From contig JAFUPA010000025.1 in the NCBI GenBank assembly GCA_017481575.1, forward strand, positions 1-42,481: a stretch of 42,481 nucleotides of DNA, written 5' to 3'. The stretch comes from Clostridia bacterium (GTDB lineage: Bacteria; Bacillota; Clostridia; Oscillospirales; Acutalibacteraceae). Within the stretch, counting starts at the first letter, position 1, and the number at the start of each line of letters is the position of its first letter. The notes beneath the pieces were generated by a model, which saw nothing but the letters and a program-made list of their open reading frames with translations, was not told where the DNA came from and did not search any database. This document shows positions 1-7,709 of the stretch, piece by piece. The position numbers and the translations under genes are program-made.

Positions 1-2
1 AA

Positions 3-3000
3 TATAATTGTTCAGTTTGCGAAATGACTTATAAAGATGATTATGTCAATTCGCTTGGTCATACATATGAGGTTATCGAAACCATTCAGCCAACATGTAC
101 TCAATCTGGTTACACAAAATACTTATGTACGGTTTGTAATTTAGAAAAGAATTCTGATTACACTTCTGAATTAGGACACAATTTTATAAATAATATATGT
201 GTTAATTGTTCAAAAGAAATTAATTCGCTCACTCTAAATGACAGTGCTAAGGTAACAATAACTGAGTTGGGTGAAATAGTATGTTACTCATTTGTTCCTG
301 AGAACAGCGGAAAATATTATTTCTTCTCAGATGCACAGAGTGATACATACGGTTATGTTTATGACGAGACTTTTAGCCAATTGGCATCAGACGACGACTC
401 AGGAGAGGGAAACACTTTCCTTGTGTCGTATGATTTTGTTGCAGGTGAACAGTATTATCTTGGGGCAAGATACTATTCTTCAAGTAATACGGGCGAATTC
501 TATGTTGTACTATCAGATACATATACATCATCACATCAATATGTTGCTGTAAACAATGTGGCACCTACATGTATCGATCAAGGTTATACCGAGTATGAAT
601 GCTCGCTTTGTGGAAACTCCCATTACGACAATTATGTTGATGCAATTGGACATACATTTGAAACAGTAAACACTATAGCCCCAACTTGCACACAGCAAGG
701 GTATACAGAAAGTTACTGTTCTGTTTGTGAAAACACCTATTACGATGATTATGTTGATGCAATTGGACATACATTTGAAACAGTAAACACTATAGCCCCA
801 ACTTGCACACAGCAAGGGTATACGGAAAGTTACTGTTCTGTTTGTGAAAACACCTATCGTGATGACTATATTGATGCCCTTGGACACAATTTGACGGATT
901 GGGTAATAACTCTTGAACCCACGGAAGCAACTCAAGGAAAGAAGGAACAAAGTTGCTTGCGCTGCGGTACAAAATACGAAGAGGTAATTCCTGTTTTGGG
1001 TGGTGCTTTAGCTGATGTACAGTTGTCGCTTAATTTGGTAGAAGAAACTGATTCAACTGTATCAATTTCTGTTAACATTGACTATCCAGGAGGTTTAGTC
1101 GCTGCTATTGATCTTCAAATGAATACATCTGATACAATAGGAAATTGTTTGGAAATAATAGGTGGATACTCTAGTATAGAGACAAAAAGCTTCTCAGAAA
1201 TTTGCATGGATGGATTTAGTGCAGGATGTATCGCTGTATTTAAGTTCAATAAATTATCAAGCAAACTTATTACTTCTGAAGACTTTACTCTGAGTGTAGA
1301 AAATTTGACTTCCAAAGACTTTGAAGATTTATCCTATATAATTGTTTCTAATTTACATATTCATGAATATGTTTCATTGGATATAAATGAACCTACATGT
1401 ACCGAGGGAGGATATACATATTACGAATGTACCGGATGCAAAGATACCTATAAGGATAATTACACCTCTGCATTAGGACATAATTTTGTTGATGGTCAAT
1501 GTGCTCGCTGTTTATTAAAAGAGCCAGATGATTCGATTAAATTTATCTTAAATTTAATTAGTGAGTCTGACACAGAAGTAGTTGTTTCAATCAACTTAGA
1601 GGACCCGAACGAGTTGGTGTCAGTAGTTGAGTTGCAAATGATTGCTTCCGAGACGATTGGAAAATGCATAAGTATTACTCAGGGAAATTTAAATTATTAT
1701 TCGTTTTATTCAAATGTTGATAATAAAATGATTTCTGCTGTTAATCTTGATGGTTTCAGTTCGGGGACATTTGCGTTGTTTACATTTTACAAAACTTCAA
1801 ATACAGTTGTAACGAATGATGATTTCTCTTTGAGCGTTTCAGTAGTAGGGAATTTAGATGGGGATAATTTATCTTTTGGAGTTGTTAATAACATTCATCA
1901 ATATGTAAGAATAAATACTATTGATCCTACTTGCACGGAACGAGGCTATACTGAGTATCGTTGTTCTGTGTGTCAAAAAATTTATCTTGCTGATTATGTT
2001 GATATAATCGAACATACATTCGAAACAGTTAATACTATAATGCCAACATGTACACAGCAAGGCTATACAGAATATTGCTGCGCTGTCTGCGGCGAATCTT
2101 ATACTGAATACGCTGAAGCAACCGGGCATATTGCTTCAGATGATATTACGGTAGTGGCGCCGACTTGTACACAGGATGGATATACGGAGTATACTTGTGA
2201 AAACTGTGAAGAAGTAATTCGGGAGAATTACACAAACAGACTAGGGCACAACTTCATGGAAAATACGTGTATTAACTGCAATATGTTTATAAAAACGCTG
2301 ACTGTTTGTGATAGCTCAAAGGTCACGATAGCAGAACCCGGAATGTTGGTTTATTTTGAATTTGTGCCTGATACCAGCGGAAATTATTGTTTCTTCTCAG
2401 ATGCACAACAAGATACATATGGTTATATTTACGATGAGAGTTTCAACCAACTGGCTTCAGATGACGATTCAGGAGATGGTAATACATTTCTTTTATCTTA
2501 CGATTTTGTAGCAGGGGTGAAGTATTATCTGGGGGCTGAATTCTGGTCTTCAAGTGATACTGGTGAATTCTATGTTGTACTTTCCGATTCATATGTTTCA
2601 TCGCACAATTATGTAGCTACTGAAGTTGTAGAGCCGACTTGTAATGAAGAAGGTTATACGATATATACTTGTTCATATTGTGGTGACACATATATGGATG
2701 ATTATACTGAAACACATCATGCTTTATCGTCAATCCTGAAAGTTGTTGAACCTGTATGTGGTGAAAGTGAGGGTTATACAGTTTATTATTGCACTGAGTG
2801 TAATGAAGAGTATTATGATGATTGGGTCTGGATTGATCATATTGCAGGTGATAAGATTGAGGTTGTTGAACCGGTTTGTGGTAAAGTAGAGGGATATACG
2901 GTATACAACTGTTCTTACTGTGGTGAAAAATTTTATTCTGATTGGGTATGGTTAGAACATAATAAAAACCAAGTTATGAAGGTTGTAGACCCGATTTGCG

Positions 3001-4421
3001 GAACATCAGAAGGTTTTACTAAGTATAGATGTACTTGTGGCACTATCTTTAACGAAGATTATATTTGGAAAGACCATACTGGCGAATTTATTGAAACGAC
3101 AGAAGCGACTTGTGTACAGCCATCATATAATATATACGAGTGTATTGATTGTGGCGAAGAGTACAAGGAATGGTGTTCTGACGCACTTGGTCATTATTTT
3201 AAGGATGGTCAGTGTTCGCGTTGCGAGTTTATATTAACCGAAATTCAATTTAATGAGTTGATGGATGTTAATATTACTTTTGAAGGTGAGCTGGTGTATT
3301 TTTCTTTTACACCTGAGACAGATGGTGTATATTACTTCTATTCTGATTCCTCAACTGACACATATGGCTATCTGTATGATTCCGACATGAACTTACTTTC
3401 TTCGTGTGATGATTATGAAGATAATAATTTTGTTATTGAACATGAGTTGATAGCAGGTCAAAAGTATTACATAGCCGCAAGTTATTATTCATCGAATTGT
3501 ATTGGTAGTTTTAAAATTAAAGTTTCTGATGAATTTACATCAAATCATTGTTATGAACTGATTGAAACAATACAAGCGACTTGTCACAGTGAAGGATACA
3601 AACGCTATAAATGTAGTGTTTGCGAACAAGAATATTGGGATAATTATGTTGATCCTACAGGACATAATTATGTCGATGGTTTATGTGATAATTGTGGTTG
3701 CCACGAAAACAATCATTTACTCGATGTGAATCCTGCGGAAGATACGGCGACAGTTATTGATAAAGAAAACAAAATAATTTATGGCATTCCTTCTGGTTTA
3801 GATCGATACGAGTTTAGGGAAAACTATTTATCTGTTTGTGATGATGTTTATGTAAAAACAAACACAGAGGTGGTTGGTACCGGAACTATTGTTTCTTTTA
3901 TGAATGAAGATATACCTTTAGCACAATACACTGTTCTTATTTTTGGAGATGTCAACGGTGACGGTTGGTATGACGGTACTGATGCGGTTCTTGTTTCCTG
4001 CCTTGCAAACGGAATGCTTACCAAAGATGATGTAAGAGAAGCTGTTTATATGGCGGCTGACTGTAACCACGATGGTGTTATCGACCAGCTTGATGTTGAG
4101 TTGCTCAATCAGGCAGGTACACTTCTTGCTAATGTTGACCAGACAAAATCTGCAGAAGTTCTTCTTGAAACATCATCTGCTTATGTGGAATATCTCGACC
4201 TCATAGACCAGACTCCTGAAATCGAAGTTGAAGATGAAACAGATACAGAAATCTACACAGAGGTTTCCGATGTTGAAGATAACAATGAACCAACAGATGA
4301 ATTAGAGAACAATAATGATGAGATTCAGCAAAACACAGAAATAAGCTTGGTTGAATTTATTATTAGGTTATTCGAACTGGTACTCAAGTACTTTCGTTCA
4401 TTATTATCAATTTCCGTTTAA
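3..4421 (+). CDS. Large secreted CxxC-repeat protein with C-terminal dockerin (5' end outside window)
   Basis: The reading frame is open to the window edge and codes for repeat sequence before the first ATG at 24, so the gene is 5'-partial with about 1,470 codons visible. About 15 modules follow the pattern P-T-C-x(3)-G-Y-T-x-Y-x-C-x-x-C-x(3)-Y-x-D-Y-x(4)-G-H, with shorter GHNF-x(4)-C-x-x-C knuckles between them. Three PPC-like beta modules lie at about 220-525, 2290-2590 and 3233-3537. Two cohesin-like beta modules (weak call) lie at about 1010-1330 and 1528-1880. A type I dockerin at about 3945-4130 has two calcium-loop motifs (DVNGDG and DCNHDG). The C-terminus is an acidic linker followed by a hydrophobic or amphipathic tail. 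The dockerin suggests attachment to a cohesin scaffold or the cell surface; the repeats probably form a stalk or bind a surface ligand. The modular plan is clear but the ligand is unknown. Confidence 0.85.
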   Translation, partial: YNCSVCEMTYKDDYVNSLGHTYEVIETIQPTCTQSGYTKYLCTVCNLEKNSDYTSELGHNFINNICVNCSKEINSLTLNDSAKVTITELGEIVCYSFVPENSGKYYFFSDAQSDTYGYVYDETFSQLASDDDSGEGNTFLVSYDFVAGEQYYLGARYYSSSNTGEFYVVLSDTYTSSHQYVAVNNVAPTCIDQGYTEYECSLCGNSHYDNYVDAIGHTFETVNTIAPTCTQQGYTESYCSVCENTYYDDYVDAIGHTFETVNTIAPTCTQQGYTESYCSVCENTYRDDYIDALGHNLTDWVITLEPTEATQGKKEQSCLRCGTKYEEVIPVLGGALADVQLSLNLVEETDSTVSISVNIDYPGGLVAAIDLQMNTSDTIGNCLEIIGGYSSIETKSFSEICMDGFSAGCIAVFKFNKLSSKLITSEDFTLSVENLTSKDFEDLSYIIVSNLHIHEYVSLDINEPTCTEGGYTYYECTGCKDTYKDNYTSALGHNFVDGQCARCLLKEPDDSIKFILNLISESDTEVVVSINLEDPNELVSVVELQMIASETIGKCISITQGNLNYYSFYSNVDNKMISAVNLDGFSSGTFALFTFYKTSNTVVTNDDFSLSVSVVGNLDGDNLSFGVVNNIHQYVRINTIDPTCTERGYTEYRCSVCQKIYLADYVDIIEHTFETVNTIMPTCTQQGYTEYCCAVCGESYTEYAEATGHIASDDITVVAPTCTQDGYTEYTCENCEEVIRENYTNRLGHNFMENTCINCNMFIKTLTVCDSSKVTIAEPGMLVYFEFVPDTSGNYCFFSDAQQDTYGYIYDESFNQLASDDDSGDGNTFLLSYDFVAGVKYYLGAEFWSSSDTGEFYVVLSDSYVSSHNYVATEVVEPTCNEEGYTIYTCSYCGDTYMDDYTETHHALSSILKVVEPVCGESEGYTVYYCTECNEEYYDDWVWIDHIAGDKIEVVEPVCGKVEGYTVYNCSYCGEKFYSDWVWLEHNKNQVMKVVDPICGTSEGFTKYRCTCGTIFNEDYIWKDHTGEFIETTEATCVQPSYNIYECIDCGEEYKEWCSDALGHYFKDGQCSRCEFILTEIQFNELMDVNITFEGELVYFSFTPETDGVYYFYSDSSTDTYGYLYDSDMNLLSSCDDYEDNNFVIEHELIAGQKYYIAASYYSSNCIGSFKIKVSDEFTSNHCYELIETIQATCHSEGYKRYKCSVCEQEYWDNYVDPTGHNYVDGLCDNCGCHENNHLLDVNPAEDTATVIDKENKIIYGIPSGLDRYEFRENYLSVCDDVYVKTNTEVVGTGTIVSFMNEDIPLAQYTVLIFGDVNGDGWYDGTDAVLVSCLANGMLTKDDVREAVYMAADCNHDGVIDQLDVELLNQAGTLLANVDQTKSAEVLLETSSAYVEYLDLIDQTPEIEVEDETDTEIYTEVSDVEDNNEPTDELENNNDEIQQNTEISLVEFIIRLFELVLKYFRSLLSISV
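631..864 (+). repeat. Near-identical 117-bp tandem duplication inside the repeat protein gene
   Basis: Units 631-747 and 748-864 each encode one 39-residue CxxC module. They match over about 110 bp with a single mismatch that I can find, whereas the other modules of the gene have diverged strongly. This indicates a recent in-frame duplication by slippage or unequal recombination. Confidence 0.9.
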
Positions 4422-4449
4422 TTTTTTGCAAAATAATATCGTTTCAAGC

Positions 4450-4480
4450 GAAAGCACCCATCTTGGGTGCTTTCTTTTCG
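4450..4480 (+). terminator. Intrinsic terminator after the dockerin protein
   Basis: An 11-bp stem (4450-4460 with 4464-4474) with a 3-nt loop is followed by a T-rich run. It lies 29 nt after the stop codon. Confidence 0.85.
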
Positions 4481-4564
4481 TCTATAACGGCATTGGAAGA
4501 AGGTCACATTTGCCGTTACTGTTGCAAATATATCTGTAACAAATATATTGAAAGGATTTTTTAA

Positions 4565-5179
4565 ATGAGTATTGTTAACAAAATCAGAGCATTCTTCACC
4601 TATAAAGGCGAGGGAAAAGAAATGGAGTTATCCTCCGCAGAAGTCAGACCCAACGGTGTTTTCTTTCACCCAATCAATGATCCAAAGCGTATGTTTTTTG
4701 TCAAATCCGAATCCGTTGATATTTTTATCAACCCGGATACGGAAATTTTGGAAGAAGATATAATGGAAATCGACAAAGAAACCATCCCCACATCGCCCTC
4801 AACAGATAATTCCAATATTATTCCTAAGCCTGGATTTACTCAGGATGCAGATAAACCTGGTGAGAAGTATGGCAACATCCGACCGTTGGCACTGTCTAAA
4901 TTTATGCCGTCTAAAAAACGATTCTCCGTACTCTTGTACCCAGATGAATATGATATGCTAATCAAACATATCAATGACAACGGCTATAAAAAGGCTGAAT
5001 ACTTTATGGTGTGTATGACCTCTGCTAAAAAGCAAAGCATGGATGCTACCTATAAGAAATACACCCAGGAGCATAAACAGCGCCATAGGTCAGATCTAAA
5101 TGAAGCAAAGCGTGCGCAAGCCGAAGACTACTTCAACCGTAAATCTGCCGCACAAAACACTGATAATACAACTGAATAA
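4565..5179 (+). CDS. Hypothetical 204-aa protein
   Basis: The start ATG follows a GAAAGGA ribosome site at about 4550. I do not recognise the family. The first 70 residues look like a small folded domain, then comes a low-complexity Ser/Thr/Pro/Asn linker (about residues 75-105). After that is a region containing a YPDEYDML stretch and a Lys/Arg-rich, helical C-terminal third ending in a polar tail. The basic helical end would suit nucleic-acid or protein binding, and the gene stands at the left edge of an accessory island, so a mobile-element role is possible; neither is shown. It is a single gene between two terminators. Confidence 0.7.
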   Translation: MSIVNKIRAFFTYKGEGKEMELSSAEVRPNGVFFHPINDPKRMFFVKSESVDIFINPDTEILEEDIMEIDKETIPTSPSTDNSNIIPKPGFTQDADKPGEKYGNIRPLALSKFMPSKKRFSVLLYPDEYDMLIKHINDNGYKKAEYFMVCMTSAKKQSMDATYKKYTQEHKQRHRSDLNEAKRAQAEDYFNRKSAAQNTDNTTE

Positions 5180-5186
5180 TAAAAAC

Positions 5187-5220
5187 GCCGTAGCAGGAGA
5201 ATTCTTGCTACGGCACTTTT
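5187..5220 (+). terminator. Intrinsic terminator after the 204-aa gene
   Basis: A perfect 9-bp stem (5187-5195 with 5206-5214) with a 10-nt loop is followed by ACTTTT, just after the stop at 5179. Confidence 0.85.
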
Positions 5221-5474
5221 ATATCAATTTACTATTACAGCCACTTGAAATACTGTTTTAAATTGCCACAAAATAATTATCAATTTTTCACGTTTTTAGC
5301 GTTATATTGTATCGCAAAAGACACAATGTTGAAAATACCACTGCATAAATATTCAAGTATATCCACGTTTTTTAAGTTTTCACCTTCAAAAAACACCAAA
5401 TCCACACAAAATTAGAATAGAGCCTTAAAAACGGACTTTGTGTGAATTCTGCTATATAATGTCGTTGACTTCTA

Positions 5475-5504
5475 TTGACACAATAAAATCTTATATGCTA
5501 CAAT
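5475..5504 (+). promoter_or_regulatory. Sigma-A promoter of the riboswitch transcript
   Basis: TTGACA at 5475-5480 and TACAAT at 5499-5504 are 18 bp apart. The predicted transcription start (about 5511) falls very close to the 5' side of the aptamer's P1, so either P1 is short or another start is used. A TATAAT at 5455-5460 has no good -35. The rest of 5221-5474 shows only AT-rich DNA with an imperfect CACACAAA/TTTGTGTG inverted pair. Confidence 0.7.
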
Positions 5505-5506
5505 TA

Positions 5507-5599
5507 TTTCACCATAAAGAGTGCGTGAGGGACAAGCCCGTTGACCGCACAGCAACCTGCGATATGTAAGGTGCTAAAGCTTGAGTGATGGGTGATAAG
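5507..5599 (+). promoter_or_regulatory. SAM-I/SAM-IV-clan (S-box-like) riboswitch aptamer
   Basis: The order of conserved elements matches the S-box core. P1 is TCACC (5509-5513) with GGTGA (5591-5595). Then come AAGAG, P2 GTGCG with CGCAC, GAGGGAC, GCCC, TTGA, AGCAACC, a short P3 (ACCT with AGGT) and GGTGCTAA. Almost no sequence is left for P4 between GCTAA and P1', which is unlike standard SAM-I and closer to SAM-IV or SAM-I/IV variants. SAM is the expected ligand from family knowledge; the P4 loss leaves room for a variant. A terminator follows, so control is most likely by premature termination. Confidence 0.8.
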
Positions 5600-5605
5600 A
5601 ATTTT

Positions 5606-5632
5606 ACTCCCGTCATGACGATGGGAGTTTTT
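5606..5632 (+). terminator. Expression-platform terminator of the riboswitch
   Basis: ACTCCC (5606-5611) pairs with GGGAGT (5623-5628). An inner CGTC/GACG adds pairs, and TTTTT follows. It lies between the aptamer and the start codon at 5675, as expected for a transcriptional OFF switch. Confidence 0.8.
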
Positions 5633-5674
5633 CATTTGTCTCTTTGTGGAATATTTTTATAAAGAGGTTTTAAA

Positions 5675-6274
5675 ATGGAAAGGAAAAATTTGACAGGATG
5701 CAGATTTACTGATAACAGCGGAGCTGAATATCAGGTGCTTTCAGGTTGTGAAGGTGCAGAGATAATTTATGAAGTGTGCGGTAAAAGCGAGCCGCTGCTT
5801 TTCTGCTGCGATGCTGAAATTGTTGATGGCAGGCTTAAAGGTTCTTACTGTGTAAGTTATACTGTAACAAAAGAAGAATTCTTCGCTGCAATCGAAACTT
5901 TAAGCGAAGATAACAAAATAAATACAGACGCAATATCGGCTGCTTTGAGAGAAAAGTATTATAAAATACCGACTGTGTTTTTGAGATTAGTCAGTGAAGC
6001 ATATATAAAAGGAGCACAAGCTATGGATGATATTATTAACGCTCATAAATTTTCTTCTGATAATTATGATACACTAAATAACGACACTACCTGCGGTTGT
6101 TTTTACTGCACAAAAATATTCAATCCGGTAGAAATAGAAGAGTGGCTTACGGCGCCTGACGGCAAAAAAACAGCGGTTTGTCCCTATTGCGGAATTGACT
6201 CTGTAATAGGTAAGAATTCGGGGTATCCGATTACGGAGGGATTCCTTGAAGAAATGAGAAAATATTGGTTTTGA
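5675..6274 (+). CDS. Zinc-ribbon-type protein of unknown function under riboswitch control
   Basis: The 199-aa protein starts at an ATG preceded by AAAGAGG. The C-terminal 65 residues carry a CGCFYC motif (about residues 136-141) and a CPYCG motif (about residues 168-172), then a conserved-looking segment ending in MRKYWF. The two CxxC pairs should bind one zinc ion. This C-terminal module is common in uncharacterised cytoplasmic bacterial proteins. The N-terminal 90 residues look like a small beta domain that I do not recognise. Nothing indicates a methionine or SAM enzyme, so its place behind an S-box-like switch is unexpected. Confidence 0.8.
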   Translation: MERKNLTGCRFTDNSGAEYQVLSGCEGAEIIYEVCGKSEPLLFCCDAEIVDGRLKGSYCVSYTVTKEEFFAAIETLSEDNKINTDAISAALREKYYKIPTVFLRLVSEAYIKGAQAMDDIINAHKFSSDNYDTLNNDTTCGCFYCTKIFNPVEIEEWLTAPDGKKTAVCPYCGIDSVIGKNSGYPITEGFLEEMRKYWF

Positions 6275-6306
6275 TATACAGAAATTATTTAAAGGGGTCA
6301 GTTATT

Positions 6307-6795
6307 ATGGAAATGCACGACGGAAATTTATTTTTTAAACACAAATATCCCACTATATCAATTGAACACGCAGTTGAAAGATTTAACACATTTGAGGAGT
6401 TTGAAAAGTTTTTTACAGACGATTTAATGGATGAAAATCTTTTATTAGCGGATTATTTATATCACTTACTCGATCGATATAATGTCAGCCCGAATAAAGC
6501 GGCATTAATGATAGGAAAATCACACAGTTATGTCAGAAAGATAGTAAATGGTGATGAGACCAATCCTTCAAGAGATGTACTTTTAGCTATTTGTGTTTAC
6601 ATAGGGGCTACAGTAGAAGAAACTCAGATACTTCTCAGATATGCAGGCAAATCACCTTTGTATGCCCGCAGAAAGCGTGATGTCATTGTGTGGTTCGCTT
6701 TGAGAAAGCATCAGAGTTTGGATGACCTGAATATTTATCTTGATAATAATGGCTATCCATCTCTCTCAAAACTAATAGAAAAGAAGGATAAGTAA
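6307..6795 (+). CDS. XRE-like helix-turn-helix protein
   Basis: I chose the ATG at 6307 because AAAGGGG lies about 10 nt upstream; an earlier in-frame start has no ribosome site. The protein is 162 aa. Residues about 50-105 resemble a lambda-repressor-like fold, with two helices around SPNKAALMIGKS and SYVRKIVNG followed by SRDVLLAICVYIG. The C-terminal 50 residues are basic and helical and contain a repeated aromatic/leucine pattern. It follows the zinc-ribbon gene by 32 nt and may be co-transcribed with it from the riboswitch promoter. A DNA-binding regulator is likely; its target is unknown. Confidence 0.75.
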   Translation: MEMHDGNLFFKHKYPTISIEHAVERFNTFEEFEKFFTDDLMDENLLLADYLYHLLDRYNVSPNKAALMIGKSHSYVRKIVNGDETNPSRDVLLAICVYIGATVEETQILLRYAGKSPLYARRKRDVIVWFALRKHQSLDDLNIYLDNNGYPSLSKLIEKKDK

Positions 6796-6828
6796 AATCG
6801 CTACTGACAGTAGCACATTAAAGAGCAA

Positions 6829-6886
6829 ACTCCTTATATAATTAAGTCACAACAGCGGAAGCTGAAAACAAATTATATAAGGAGTT
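6829..6886 (+). promoter_or_regulatory. SD-sequestering 5'-UTR hairpin
   Basis: A perfect 16-bp inverted repeat (6829-6844 with 6871-6886) contains the AAGGAG Shine-Dalgarno of the next gene in its 3' arm. The 26-nt apical region holds a second small stem, CAGC-GGAA-GCTG, closed by a GNRA tetraloop. There is no T-run after the stem, so it is not a terminator. The fold would block translation initiation at 6896 unless melted, bound or processed. Confidence 0.8.
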
Positions 6887-6895
6887 GTATTTATT

Positions 6896-7621
6896 ATGAC
6901 TAAAAAAGATTTATTGACAGGTGACATTATTGTAAACAGAAGCGGTTATCTTGGTGTAGTACTAAAAGATGAAGATACCGTTCTTTATCAGCTCATTGGT
7001 TCTGATTCACTTTCCGAATTCAATGATGACCTCACATTTGATGATGAAGATTACAGAGACGGAGACATTATGCAGGTTTACAGAGATAGTAGTTTTTTTG
7101 ATGTTGATAACAATGAAGACTGTCCGATTTTTCAGAGGGATTATTTGTGGCACCGTCCCTCAAAAGAGGAAAGAGAAGCTCACGAAAAAGCAATCGAGGA
7201 AGAAAGACAGAAGAAACTTGCCGAAATGAGAGCTTCAGAGCAGTCTGAGCAAGATAATAAAATCTTTATTGTTGCACAGTGCTTTTACGGCAACAGAACA
7301 GGACTTGAAATCAAAAGAAATGATGTAGATTTTTTCTTGTTAGGCTACACTGCTTCAGTAGATTTGTCGCTTGCAGGTGAAACTGTTGACAGAAAGATTG
7401 TAAAAGTTCCCGGTGCAGATAACATTGTAATTGTATATGACCAAAAACAGGAAAAAGAATATATTGCCGAAGGCTGTACAAAATCTGTTTCCTGCAAAAT
7501 TCCAGAAATTGACTTTGAAATACACACCCGTTGTTTTGCTTGCAGGATTGATAGAAACGGTGAATTGCAGAGTTTGGAGAATGGCGACGGAGAGAAGTTT
7601 ATGGAGTATTTTGTTGTTTAA
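6896..7621 (+). CDS. Hypothetical 241-aa acidic protein
   Basis: The start ATG lies 11 nt after an AAGGAG that is buried in a perfect hairpin. The N-terminal 85 residues are acidic and rich in Asp/Glu and aromatics, beginning with a KxGD-type beta segment. Residues about 87-125 form a charged helix rich in Glu, Lys and Arg. The C-terminal half looks like a beta-rich domain. I do not recognise a family. It lies 88 nt upstream of mcrB on the same strand, so it may belong to the same island or transcript. There is no signal peptide or membrane segment. Confidence 0.7.
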   Translation: MTKKDLLTGDIIVNRSGYLGVVLKDEDTVLYQLIGSDSLSEFNDDLTFDDEDYRDGDIMQVYRDSSFFDVDNNEDCPIFQRDYLWHRPSKEEREAHEKAIEEERQKKLAEMRASEQSEQDNKIFIVAQCFYGNRTGLEIKRNDVDFFLLGYTASVDLSLAGETVDRKIVKVPGADNIVIVYDQKQEKEYIAEGCTKSVSCKIPEIDFEIHTRCFACRIDRNGELQSLENGDGEKFMEYFVV

Positions 7622-7709
7622 TTGAGTAAATTGATTTTTGCACAAGAAAAGAGTATAATATTGTTTAATTAAATATGTTTTTATTGAAAAATAATTGTGG
7701 AGGGATTTT

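Noticed and set aside
631-864. CRISPR-like direct repeats
   Set aside because: The 117-bp units are contiguous, in frame and coding, with no spacers between them.
531-950. Long minus-strand open frame inside the repeat protein gene
   Set aside because: It is a mirror of the repeat units on the other strand; the plus-strand frame has the modular protein, dockerin and terminator.
6871-6895. Reading the 6829-6886 hairpin as a terminator
   Set aside because: There is no T-run after the stem, and its 3' arm contains the ribosome site of the next gene.
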